Of a stretch of 64,000 nucleotides of DNA, positions 55,611 through 63,635 are shown piece after piece. Each line of letters begins with the position of its first letter. Position 1 is the first letter of the stretch. The notes under the pieces were generated by a model. The model was given only the letters and a program-made list of their open reading frames with translations, ran no database searches and was not told the origin of the DNA. Origin of the DNA: Variovorax sp. Root318D1 (GTDB taxonomy: Bacteria > Pseudomonadota > Gammaproteobacteria > Burkholderiales > Burkholderiaceae_C); assembly GCF_001424835.1 (NCBI RefSeq), contig NZ_LMCQ01000025.1, forward strand, positions 190,544 through 254,543. Direction: 5' to 3'. The translations under genes were made by a program, and so were the position numbers.

Positions 55611-56951
55611 TCAGTCCGCGCTGGCCTGGATGACCGAGAAGGCGGCAGCCAGTTCGGTGCGGGCACCCACGGCGATGCGCTCGAAGGCGGGCCGCAAGGC
55701 CGCGGTGATGGGGGCGCCGCCCTCTTGGGCGATGGAGGCTGGGTCCTGGTATTCGCCGTTCACGCGGAACTCGAAATGCAGGTGAGGGCCCGTCGCCCAG
55801 CCGGTGGAGCCCACCGCGCCGATCGTCTGGCCCTGGCTGATGCTTTCGCCGGCCTTGACGTCGACCCGGCTCAGGTGGGCGTAGGCCGTCTGCTGGTTGT
55901 TGCGGTGCTTGATGACGACGATGTTGCCGTAGCCGTTCTGTGTACCGGCGAAATCGACCGTGCCGTCGCCGACGCTGCGCACCGCGGTGCCCGTGGGCGC
56001 CGCGAAATCGATGCCGTTGTGCTGGCGCCAGCTGTTGAGAATCGGGTGCATGCGCATCGCGAAGCCGCTAGATACGCGCGAGAACTCGACCGGCGAGCTC
56101 AGGTAAGCCTTGCGCAGGCTGTCGCCGTTCGGGCGGTAGTAGCTGCCCTTCTGGCCCGGAGGCTGGAACCACACGGCTTGGTGCAACTTGCCGCCGCTCT
56201 CGAACTCGGCCGAGAGCACGCGGCCGCTGCGCAGCGCCTGGCCGTCGGCTTCGAAGGTTTCGTAGACCACGGCAAAGCGGTCGCCCTTGCGCAGCGAGCG
56301 CACGTCGACGTCGCCGGCGAAGATGTCTGCCAACTGGCTGGCGACGGCATCGGGAATGCGCGCGTCGTCGGTGGCCGCGAACAGCGAGGTGCGGATGCTG
56401 CCGCTGGCCAGGCGCGAGCCCGGCGTCAGGGTGTCGCGTTCGGTGAGCGCGGCAAAGCCCGTTGGCGTGCGCTCGATGACGAAGCGCTTGAAGCCGCCGT
56501 CACCGTCGGGAATCCAGCGGGCGCTCAGCTTCTTGAGCTGGTTTTCCTGCGTGGCTTCGGCCGTGATGGTGCGTCCGGCGCGCGCAAACAGCGCATTGCG
56601 AGCTTCGCTGCTTCCGCGCACGAACGCGGTGGCGGCAGGGTCGGAAATGCCCAGGCGCTTCAGCAGGGCCTCAGCTGTGTCGCTGGAGCGTGTGATGTCG
56701 GTGCGAAACAGCGTGAAGCTGAAGTTCTCGAGCGATTGGCTCTGTTCTGCGAAAGACAGCGGAGCGGTCGCTTCGAGGACCTGTTGGACCGGGAGGTCGG
56801 ATGCATCGGGGCCCAGGGAGGCCACCGCCAGGGTTCCGGCGCTCAGCAGGGCCGCCGCAATGACCGCGGTGATCTGCTTGGGATAGGTCCGAAATGTATA
56901 GGCCACGCGAGAAGCCAGTAGCTCCTCGGCGGCGAGAATGCCGTTGATCAA
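55611..56951 (-). CDS. M23-family peptidoglycan DD-metalloendopeptidase
   Basis: A 446-residue inner-membrane-anchored endopeptidase. One transmembrane segment (about 26-46) is followed by a periplasmic region with a likely opacity-associated-A/LysM-like part and a C-terminal LytM domain. Its zinc ligands are His and Asp in RQHNGIDFAAPTG and the HLHFEF triad. It resembles MepM (YebA), which cuts cross-links for wall growth. The frame begins at TTG 56951 after an in-frame stop; GTG at 56906 is a possible alternative. Confidence 0.9.
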   Translation of the reverse strand: MINGILAAEELLASRVAYTFRTYPKQITAVIAAALLSAGTLAVASLGPDASDLPVQQVLEATAPLSFAEQSQSLENFSFTLFRTDITRSSDTAEALLKRLGISDPAATAFVRGSSEARNALFARAGRTITAEATQENQLKKLSARWIPDGDGGFKRFVIERTPTGFAALTERDTLTPGSRLASGSIRTSLFAATDDARIPDAVASQLADIFAGDVDVRSLRKGDRFAVVYETFEADGQALRSGRVLSAEFESGGKLHQAVWFQPPGQKGSYYRPNGDSLRKAYLSSPVEFSRVSSGFAMRMHPILNSWRQHNGIDFAAPTGTAVRSVGDGTVDFAGTQNGYGNIVVIKHRNNQQTAYAHLSRVDVKAGESISQGQTIGAVGSTGWATGPHLHFEFRVNGEYQDPASIAQEGGAPITAALRPAFERIAVGARTELAAAFSVIQASAD

Positions 56952-57030
56952 ACTTTGAATTCCAGCTCAGGTTCTGCAAATCCGTGCTGCAAAGCCCAGG
57001 GCGGACGGGGCGGCAGGACGGTGCGGAAAA

Positions 57031-57055
57031 AAGCGCCGCTTAGAATCCGGCGCTT
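57031..57055. repeat. 8-bp inverted repeat between mepM-like gene and tyrS
   Basis: AAGCGCCG (57031-57038) and CGGCGCTT (57048-57055) flank a 9-nt spacer that contains TAGAAT. It lies between divergent genes, 54 bp before the tyrS ATG. It may be an operator or a hairpin in the tyrS leader; neither is shown. Confidence 0.4.
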
Positions 57056-57108
57056 GAAAGGTCGGGCTGAGTATAACTTCGGCAACCTGAAAATCAGCCA
57101 AAAAGCCT

Positions 57109-58341
57109 ATGAACGCCGAATCTGTTACATCCGCTAGTCTGTCAAATGGTGTAAGACGAGCGCTCGAAATATCCCTCCGGGGCACCGACGAACTGCTGCC
57201 CCAGGACGAGTGGGTGCGCAAGCTTCAGCGCTCGGAAGCCACCGGAACGCCGCTGCGCATCAAATTGGGGCTCGACCCGACCGCCCCGGATATCCACATC
57301 GGCCATACGGTTGTTCTCAACAAGATGCGGCAGCTGCAGGATCTCGGGCACCGGGTCATCTTCCTGATTGGCGACTTCACGACCACCATCGGCGACCCGT
57401 CGGGCCGCAACAGCACCCGCCCGCCGCTGACCCGGGAGCAAATCGAGGCCAATGCCCAGACCTACTACCGGCAGGCCAGCCTGGTGCTGGACCCCGAAAA
57501 GACCGAGATTCGCTACAACTCCGAGTGGAGCGACCCGCTGGGAGCCCGCGGGATGATCCAGCTGGCCGCCAAGTACACGGTGGCGCGGATGATGGAGCGT
57601 GACGACTTCAACAAGCGTTTCAAGGCCGGCCAATCGATCTCGGTGCACGAATTCCTCTACCCGCTCATGCAAGGCTACGACTCCGTGGCGTTGAAGAGCG
57701 ACCTCGAACTTGGTGGAACCGACCAGAAGTTCAACCTGCTCGTTGGCCGGCATCTCCAGCAGGAGTACGGCCAAGAGCCGCAGTGCATACTCACTATGCC
57801 ACTGCTGGAGGGGCTCGACGGCATCGAGAAGATGTCCAAGAGCAAGAACAACTACATCGGCATCAGCGAAGACGCCAACACCATGTTCGCCAAGGTGCTG
57901 TCGATTTCCGACGAACTGATGTGGCGCTGGTACATGCTGCTGAGCTTCCAGTCGCTGGCGCAGATCGAGGCGCTCAAGGCGGAGATTGCGGGCGGCCGCA
58001 ATCCGAAGGACGCGAAGGTGGCCCTGGCCAAGGAAATCACCGCACGCTTCCACAGCGCGGCGGCGGCCGATTCGGCCGAGCAGGATTTCATCAACCGGAG
58101 CAAGGGTGGCGTGCCCGAGGACATCCCAGAGGTGTCGCTGCAAGGCGCGCCGCTGGGCATCGCGCAACTGCTCAAGCAAGCGGGACTGGCTCCTTCGACC
58201 TCGGAAGGCAATCGGCTGATCGATGGTGGCGGCGTGCGCGTCGATTCCGTGGTGATCAGCGACAAGGCGCTCAAGCTGGCCGCGGGCCGCTATGTGGTGC
58301 AGGTCGGCAAGCGCAAGTTTGCGCGCGTGACCGTCAGCTGA
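57109..58341 (+). CDS. tyrS: Tyrosyl-tRNA synthetase
   Basis: Class I synthetase charging tRNA-Tyr. The 410-residue protein has HIGH at 63-66 (DIHIGHTVV), KMSKS at 241-245 and a C-terminal S4 RNA-binding domain from about 345. The insert and long N-terminus place it with the TyrZ-like bacterial group. ATG 57109 has no strong ribosome site. It is divergent from the M23 gene and convergent with the OmpA-like gene (34 bp). Confidence 0.97.
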   Translation: MNAESVTSASLSNGVRRALEISLRGTDELLPQDEWVRKLQRSEATGTPLRIKLGLDPTAPDIHIGHTVVLNKMRQLQDLGHRVIFLIGDFTTTIGDPSGRNSTRPPLTREQIEANAQTYYRQASLVLDPEKTEIRYNSEWSDPLGARGMIQLAAKYTVARMMERDDFNKRFKAGQSISVHEFLYPLMQGYDSVALKSDLELGGTDQKFNLLVGRHLQQEYGQEPQCILTMPLLEGLDGIEKMSKSKNNYIGISEDANTMFAKVLSISDELMWRWYMLLSFQSLAQIEALKAEIAGGRNPKDAKVALAKEITARFHSAAAADSAEQDFINRSKGGVPEDIPEVSLQGAPLGIAQLLKQAGLAPSTSEGNRLIDGGGVRVDSVVISDKALKLAAGRYVVQVGKRKFARVTVS

Positions 58342-58375
58342 AGAGCGGGGGACCGCGCGGCAGCGCCGCGAAACC

Positions 58376-58990
58376 TCACCGGACTTCGATGGTGACGCGA
58401 CGGTTGCGCGGTTCGTCCACCTCGTCGGCGGTGGGAACGGCGAGCTCGCGTTCGCCGCGGCCTACAGCCTCGATCCGCTTGGCAGGGAACTGCCGCTCCA
58501 CGAAGATCTGCGCCACTTCTTGTGCGCGGCGCTGCGAGAGCATGTCGTTTTGCTCGAGAGCGCCCTTGGTGTCGGTATGTCCGGTCACCACGATGTCGCT
58601 GCCGCTGCGGGTCTGCGCTGCAATCAATGCTTCGTTCACGATTTGCTGTGACGTAGGCGTTAGCCGGGTGCCGCCCACGTCGAAATACACGGTGTAGCGC
58701 TGGGGCGGGGGTGGCTGCATGTCGAACAAGAATTTGTTCTCGGTATGCACCTTGGCGGGGTCGGCCTGGTCGACCACCGGAGCGCCCGAAGCGCCGACTG
58801 CGGCCGTGGCGCGTTGGTAGGGCCTGGAAAGGATTTCTTCGCCATCCTTGGCGCGCACCACGACCGCAGAAGGCTTGCCGTCCGCCTGCGGAAGCAGCAC
58901 CACACGGGTACCCGGCGTCGAACAGGCGGCAAGCAACGCCGCGCTCAGCACGGCAAGGAAGGGGAGGGCTCGGGTCGTCAACCGACTCAT
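58376..58990 (-). CDS. OmpA-family outer-membrane lipoprotein
   Basis: A 204-residue lipoprotein with lipobox LLAAC (Cys23) and a C-terminal OmpA peptidoglycan-binding domain (about 95-204). The domain contains YFDVGGTRLTPTSQQ, VTGHTDTKG, LSQRRAQEV and the final NRRVTIEVR. It overlaps the FecR-domain gene by ATGA and is likely cotranslated. The pair often accompanies a CHASE2 adenylate cyclase, which is not here. Confidence 0.9.
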   Translation of the reverse strand: MSRLTTRALPFLAVLSAALLAACSTPGTRVVLLPQADGKPSAVVVRAKDGEEILSRPYQRATAAVGASGAPVVDQADPAKVHTENKFLFDMQPPPPQRYTVYFDVGGTRLTPTSQQIVNEALIAAQTRSGSDIVVTGHTDTKGALEQNDMLSQRRAQEVAQIFVERQFPAKRIEAVGRGERELAVPTADEVDEPRNRRVTIEVR

Positions 58991-59478
58991 GGTTGGCCGT
59001 CGGCCTGCACGATGAAATCGGTGCCCCGGATGCCGATCGTGGCGGTCTGCGTTTCCACGCGAATCGCGTCGGGGTTCGTCTTGCCGATAAGTCCGGTGAT
59101 CATGCGCATCGAGCCGCGCAACAGCGAGACGAGCACGCCACCTTCATGCGTCGTGGAATTGAAATGGAACTCCTTCAAGTCCAATCGCGACGACGGCCCA
59201 ACCATCAGGGTGGTGTCGTCGCGCAGGACCACGGAGGCAGATGAATCGGGACCTGTCACGATACGATCGACGGCGGCGAGCGCATCGCCCGCGCTGGCCG
59301 TGCGGCTTGTGCCGGCGGCGCTGAGCAGTTGCACGTTGCCGCGTACCGATTTGACGAAGCCCGCCTGGGGCTCGGCGATCGGCTTGGTAATGGGCGCGTT
59401 CGAAGAACTCTGTGCTAGTGCGAGTGCCGCTGCGCCATACAAGGCGAGCCCTCCCAGGACGCTCAACAACTTTTTCAT
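58987..59478 (-). CDS. Exported FecR-domain protein
   Basis: A 163-residue periplasmic protein: signal peptide 1-22 (KKLLSVLGGLALYGAAALA), then a FecR domain with GNVQLLSAAG, then DRIVTGPDSSASVVLRDDT and ATIGIRGTDFIV. It has no membrane anchor, so it is not a sigma regulator of the usual FecR kind. Such domains may sense or scaffold envelope components. ATG 59478 begins with MKKLL. Confidence 0.85.
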   Translation of the reverse strand: MKKLLSVLGGLALYGAAALALAQSSSNAPITKPIAEPQAGFVKSVRGNVQLLSAAGTSRTASAGDALAAVDRIVTGPDSSASVVLRDDTTLMVGPSSRLDLKEFHFNSTTHEGGVLVSLLRGSMRMITGLIGKTNPDAIRVETQTATIGIRGTDFIVQADGQP

Positions 59479-59499
59479 CACATCACACCTCTCTGCGAA

Positions 59500-59516
59500 T
59501 GTCTCGCGGTGAGACA
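59500..59516. promoter_or_regulatory. Inverted repeat upstream of the fecR-like gene
   Basis: TGTCTC (59500-59505) and GAGACA (59511-59516) are reverse complements with a 5-nt spacer. The site lies 22 bp upstream of the FecR start and in the divergent region shared with the CDF gene. It could be an operator or leader hairpin. Confidence 0.4.
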
Positions 59517-59627
59517 AATATTAAAACGCGCCCGTACATATAGAGCCTACCCCAGATAATCCAACGGCTAGATGTGGCCTTTTGCCTCATTTTTACTGTC
59601 TTTATCGATGGACGATTTTCGCCGCGC

Positions 59628-60539
59628 ATGATTCTTACGCCAAAGACGCTGCTTCGCGTTTCCGTTGCCGTCGCTCTTGTCACGATTCTGCTCAAGGGAT
59701 TGGCGGGCTACGTGACCAACTCGATGGGGTTGATCTCGGATGCCATGGAGTCGTTCGTCAATCTTGCCAGCGCCATGTTCGCGTTGGCCATGGTGACCAT
59801 TGCCGCTCGGCCGGCCGACGAAGACCATCCCTACGGCCACCACAAGGCCGAATACTTCTCCTCGGGATTCGAAGGCATCCTGATCGTGGGCGCTGCCGCT
59901 GCCATTCTCTGGGTCTCGGTGCAACGGCTGCTGGCCCCCGAGCCGCTCGAGCAGCTGGGATGGGGGCTGAGTCTTTCAATCGTCAGTTCGGGCTTCAATG
60001 CGGCACTTGCCTTCGCGCTGTTCCGCGCGGCGAAAACGCACCGGTCGATTGCACTGGAAGCCGATGCGCGGCATCTCATGACCGACGTATGGACATCCGC
60101 CGGGGTGGTGATCGGCATCGTCGCCGTGCACTTCAGCGGCTGGCTCTGGCTCGACCCGCTGCTGGCCATTGGCGTGGCGCTCAACATCGTGCGCGAAGGC
60201 GTCAAGCTGGTGTGGCGCTCCTCGCAAGGGTTGATGGACGAAGCCCTCGACCCCGAGACCATTGCCACGCTGCGCGCCACGCTCGACCAGTTTGCCGCCC
60301 GCCTGCCCGAAGACGCGCGCGTGCGCTTCGACGACATGGTCACGCGGCGCGCAGGCCAGCGCCGCTTTGCCGACCTGCACATGCACGTGCCCGGCGATTG
60401 GACGCTGCAGCACGCCGCGGCCCTGCGCGACGAACTCGAGCAGACGCTGATGGATGCCGTGCCCGGATTGCGCGTCACCATCCAGTTGCTGCCGCTGGGC
60501 ATGGAAGCCCGCGCCACCCAGATGGAAGAACAGTCATGA
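59628..60539 (+). CDS. Cation diffusion facilitator transporter
   Basis: A 303-residue CDF efflux protein for divalent metals (Zn, Co, Fe or Mn). Six membrane helices are readable; metal-site residues appear in SDAMESFVNLAS, PYGHHKAEYFSS and EADARHLMTDVWTSAGV. The last 85 residues form the cytoplasmic metal-sensing domain. The SDxxxS variant (Ser-Asp then Glu) does not settle specificity. ATG 59628 begins at the first helix; a GTG upstream at 59574 is rejected. Its stop overlaps dtd. Confidence 0.92.
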   Translation: MILTPKTLLRVSVAVALVTILLKGLAGYVTNSMGLISDAMESFVNLASAMFALAMVTIAARPADEDHPYGHHKAEYFSSGFEGILIVGAAAAILWVSVQRLLAPEPLEQLGWGLSLSIVSSGFNAALAFALFRAAKTHRSIALEADARHLMTDVWTSAGVVIGIVAVHFSGWLWLDPLLAIGVALNIVREGVKLVWRSSQGLMDEALDPETIATLRATLDQFAARLPEDARVRFDDMVTRRAGQRRFADLHMHVPGDWTLQHAAALRDELEQTLMDAVPGLRVTIQLLPLGMEARATQMEEQS

Positions 60540-60979
60540 AGGCCGTGGTCCAGCGCGTGGCCAGCGCGCATGTCGACATAGACGGCCAGACCGTGGGTGC
60601 CATCGATGCCGGCCTGCTGGTCCTGCTATGTGCCGAGCGCGGCGATGTGGATGCGCTGGCCGATCGCATGCTCGCAAAGCTGCTGAAGCTGCGCATCTTT
60701 TCCGACGATGCCGGCAAGATGAACCGCAGCGTGCAAGACATCGGCGGCGGCCTGCTCGTGGTGAGCCAGTTCACGCTGGCGGCGGACGTGAGCGGCGGCA
60801 ACCGACCCAGCTTCACGCAGGCAGCGGCGCCCGACGAAGGGCGACGGCTTTACGAGTACTTCGTGACCAAGGCCCGCGCCGCGCACCCGGTGGTGGCCAC
60901 GGGCGAGTTCGGCGCCGACATGCAGGTGCACCTGGTCAACGACGGACCCGTGACCATTCCGCTGCAAATGCTGGCGTAG
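60536..60979 (+). CDS. dtd: D-aminoacyl-tRNA deacylase
   Basis: DTD hydrolyses D-aminoacyl-tRNAs for proofreading. The 147-residue protein shows KAVVQRVASAHVDIDG, then VVSQFTLAADVSGGNRPSFT, and the Gly-cisPro loop VNDGPVTI. ATG 60536 overlaps the CDF stop by ATGA. Confidence 0.96.
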   Translation: MKAVVQRVASAHVDIDGQTVGAIDAGLLVLLCAERGDVDALADRMLAKLLKLRIFSDDAGKMNRSVQDIGGGLLVVSQFTLAADVSGGNRPSFTQAAAPDEGRRLYEYFVTKARAAHPVVATGEFGADMQVHLVNDGPVTIPLQMLA

Positions 60980-60987
60980 CGCCGCCT

Positions 60988-61608
60988 TCAGTTGCGCTCG
61001 AGCACGGCTTCCCAGAGCACCTTCGGCTGCTCGTAGCGATGCACCGTGAGTTCCTCCAGGTGCGACATGCGCCAGCCGTCGGCAAAGAGCCGTTCAACCG
61101 CGGCACGGTCGAAGAATCGCTTGGGCACGCCATCCACCGGGTAGAAGGAGTCTTTTCCCTCCGGCGGCGGGCCGCTGGCGCCGTGGTGGAAGTCGTTCAC
61201 TGAATTCAACCGGCACAGCAGCACGCCGCGTGGGCGAAGCACGTCGTGGATTCGTCTTGCCAGGGCGAGTGTCTGGTCCCAGGCGAAGTAGTGCAGCGAG
61301 AGGCTCGCAATCACCACGCCCACGCTTCCATTCGCGTCGCCCTCGGGCAGCGGAAAGGGCGCATCACGGAAATCGCCGCAGTGAAACTCCGCGCCATGCG
61401 GCACGCGTATCCGCGCGGCCGCCACGGATTCGGCCGACAACTCGATGCCGACCACGTGCAGGCCCGCGCCGGCCAGCACGGCGCTGTCAGGGCCGGTGCC
61501 GCAACCCAGTTCGAGCACCGGGTCCGTTCCCGCACGCTCGACGATCAGCGCAAGCCAGCGCTCAAGCCACGGATCGGTGCTCATGCCGGGTGCCGCGGCC
61601 GAAGTCAT
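60988..61608 (-). CDS. Class I SAM-dependent methyltransferase
   Basis: A 206-residue methyltransferase-11-type protein with motif I VLELGCGTGPDS, VVGIELSAESVAAAR and a later LHYFAWDQT. The acceptor is unknown. Its ATG directly follows the ybeY stop, so it is part of the phoH-ybeY transcript. An ATG eight codons downstream (MSTDPW) is an alternative. Confidence 0.87.
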   Translation of the reverse strand: MTSAAAPGMSTDPWLERWLALIVERAGTDPVLELGCGTGPDSAVLAGAGLHVVGIELSAESVAAARIRVPHGAEFHCGDFRDAPFPLPEGDANGSVGVVIASLSLHYFAWDQTLALARRIHDVLRPRGVLLCRLNSVNDFHHGASGPPPEGKDSFYPVDGVPKRFFDRAAVERLFADGWRMSHLEELTVHRYEQPKVLWEAVLERN

Positions 61609-62070
61609 TTACCGGCCGTACGGATTGCGGATGCCAAGCCCCGCCAGGATTTCGATTTCGCGCGCTTCCATTTCCTCGGCGTCGGCTTCACCGGTCTCGT
61701 GGTCCCAGCCCTGCGCATGCAGCGTGCCGTGAATCAGCAGGTGCGCGTAATGCGCGGCCAGGGTCTTGCGCTGTTCTTTCGCCTCGCTGGCGACCACCGG
61801 CGCGCACAGCACCAGGTCGGCCATCACCATCGGGCTTTGCGCATAGTCGAAAGTCAGCACGTTGGTGGCGTAGTCCTTGCCGCGGAATTCGCGATTCAGG
61901 CGCTGGCCTTCTTCGGCATCGACGATGCGCACCGTGATCTCGCCGTCCACCTCGAGCGCATGGCGGATCCAGCGTGCCACGCTGTGGCGCGGCAGCGCGG
62001 CGCGGTGCCGTTCGATGCCCTTGAAGCGCGGCGAGAACTGCAGCGAGAGCGAAAGTTGGGCCAGTGCCAT
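61609..62070 (-). CDS. ybeY: Endoribonuclease YbeY
   Basis: YbeY is the metal-dependent RNase for 16S rRNA 3'-end maturation and ribosome quality control. The 153-residue protein has the zinc signature HGTLHAQGWDH. ATG 62070 (MALAQLSLSLQ) is one base after the phoH stop. The start is a family match. Confidence 0.95.
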   Translation of the reverse strand: MALAQLSLSLQFSPRFKGIERHRAALPRHSVARWIRHALEVDGEITVRIVDAEEGQRLNREFRGKDYATNVLTFDYAQSPMVMADLVLCAPVVASEAKEQRKTLAAHYAHLLIHGTLHAQGWDHETGEADAEEMEAREIEILAGLGIRNPYGR

Positions 62071-62071
62071 G

Positions 62072-63028
62072 TCAGTGCGCTCCCGCGCGTTTGCGCTGGC
62101 CGTCGTAGGCGTCGACGATCTTGGCGACGAGCGGATGCCGCACCACGTCGGCACTGGTGAAGTGCGTGATCGCAATCCCGCTCACACGCCGCAGCACGCG
62201 CTCGGCGTCGATCAGCCCGCTCAGCTGCTGCTTGGGCAGGTCGATCTGGCTCACGTCGCCCGTCACCACCGCCTTGGCGCCGAAGCCGATGCGCGTGAGG
62301 AACATCTTCATCTGCTCGACCGTGGTGTTCTGCGCCTCGTCCAGGATGACGAAGGCGTTGTTCAGCGTGCGTCCGCGCATGAAGGCCAGTGGTGCAATTT
62401 CGAGCGCGTTGCGTTCGAAGGCCTTCTGCACTTTGTCGTAGCCCATGAGGTCGTAGAGCGCGTCGTACAGCGGGCGCAGGTAGGGGTCGACCTTCTGCGT
62501 CAGGTCGCCCGGCAGAAAGCCGAGCCGCTCGCCGGCTTCCACCGCCGGCCGCGTGAGCACGATGCGCTGCACCGAGGCGCGCTCCAGCGCGTCCACGGCG
62601 CAGGCCACGGCGAGATAGGTCTTGCCGGTGCCGGCCGGACCGATGCCGAAGGTAATGTCGTGCTTGGCGATGTTGTCGAGATACAAAGCCTGCGTGGGCG
62701 TGCGCGCGCGCAGGTCGGCGCGGCGCGTGACGAGCATCGCCGCATCCTCGTCGCCATCGATCATCGTGCCGTCGCCTGCGAGCGTGAGCTGCACCACGGC
62801 GGGGTCGATCGAGCGCTGGGCAATTTCGTACAGTGCCTGCAGCACGTCCATTGCGCGCTGCGCTGGGGCCTTGGGCCCCTCGACCTTGAACTGCTCGTGG
62901 CGGTGCGCAATCTTCACGCCCAGCGCTTCCTCGATGCGGCGCAGGTGCGCGTCCAGAGGTCCGCACAGGTGGCCGAGGCGCGAATTGTTCAGAGGGGTAA
63001 AGGTGTGTCGCAGAATCACGCCGGACAT
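62072..63028 (-). CDS. PhoH-like ATPase
   Basis: A 318-residue PhoH/PhoL ATPase with Walker A GIGPAGTGKTYLA and Walker B FVILDEAQNT, paired with ybeY as in most bacteria. A short N-terminal KH-like region (EALGVKIAHRHEQFKVEG) suggests RNA binding. I chose ATG 63028 (MSGVILRH) over GTG 63046; both lack a good ribosome site. Only 20 bp separate it from the divergent ruvA start. Confidence 0.93.
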   Translation of the reverse strand: MSGVILRHTFTPLNNSRLGHLCGPLDAHLRRIEEALGVKIAHRHEQFKVEGPKAPAQRAMDVLQALYEIAQRSIDPAVVQLTLAGDGTMIDGDEDAAMLVTRRADLRARTPTQALYLDNIAKHDITFGIGPAGTGKTYLAVACAVDALERASVQRIVLTRPAVEAGERLGFLPGDLTQKVDPYLRPLYDALYDLMGYDKVQKAFERNALEIAPLAFMRGRTLNNAFVILDEAQNTTVEQMKMFLTRIGFGAKAVVTGDVSQIDLPKQQLSGLIDAERVLRRVSGIAITHFTSADVVRHPLVAKIVDAYDGQRKRAGAH

Positions 63029-63048
63029 TTCAAGGAAAAAGGGCACCC

Positions 63049-63621
63049 ATGATAGGCAAACTCACCGGCGTATTGGCCGAACGCAACCCGCCGCAGGTGG
63101 TGGTGGACTGCAACGGCGTCGGCTACGAGGTCGATGTCCCGATGAGCACGTTCTACAACCTGCCCGGCACCGGAGAGCGCGTTTCGCTGCTCACGCACTT
63201 CGTGGTGCGCGAGGACGCGCAGATTCTCTACGGTTTTGGCACCGCCGAGGAGCGTGCGGCTTTTCGCCAGCTCATCAAGATCACCGGCGTGGGCCCGCGC
63301 ACCGCGCTCGGCCTGCTCTCGGGCATGAGCGTGGGCGAGCTGTCGCAAGCGATCACGACGCAGGAGCTCGGCCGGCTGGTGAAGATCCCGGGCATCGGCA
63401 AGAAGACCGCCGAGCGGCTGCTGCTCGAACTCAAGGGCAAGCTGGGCGCCGACATCGGCCTGCCCGCGCATGCGGCTTCCGATGCGCAGGCCGACATCCT
63501 GCAGGCGCTGATCGCGCTGGGCTACAGCGACAAGGAAGCCGCGCTTGCGCTCAAGGCGCTGCCGAAAGATGCGACCGTGAGCGAAGGCATCAAGCTGGCG
63601 CTGAAGGCGCTGGCGAAGTAG
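63049..63621 (+). CDS. ruvA: Holliday junction helicase subunit RuvA
   Basis: RuvA binds four-way junctions and loads RuvB. The 190-residue protein has the N-terminal OB fold (MIGKLTGVLAERNPPQVVVD), tandem helix-hairpin-helix (ITGVGPRTALGLLSG and IPGIGKKTAERLLLEL) and the C-terminal RuvB-contact domain. AAGGAAAAAGG precedes ATG 63049. No ruvB lies directly after it within the window. Confidence 0.97.
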   Translation: MIGKLTGVLAERNPPQVVVDCNGVGYEVDVPMSTFYNLPGTGERVSLLTHFVVREDAQILYGFGTAEERAAFRQLIKITGVGPRTALGLLSGMSVGELSQAITTQELGRLVKIPGIGKKTAERLLLELKGKLGADIGLPAHAASDAQADILQALIALGYSDKEAALALKALPKDATVSEGIKLALKALAK

Positions 63622-63635
63622 CCGGCTTCCGACTC

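Noticed and set aside
57054..57077. TTGAAA and TATAAC as a tyrS promoter
   Set aside because: The spacing is only 12 bp, too short for a sigma-70 promoter.
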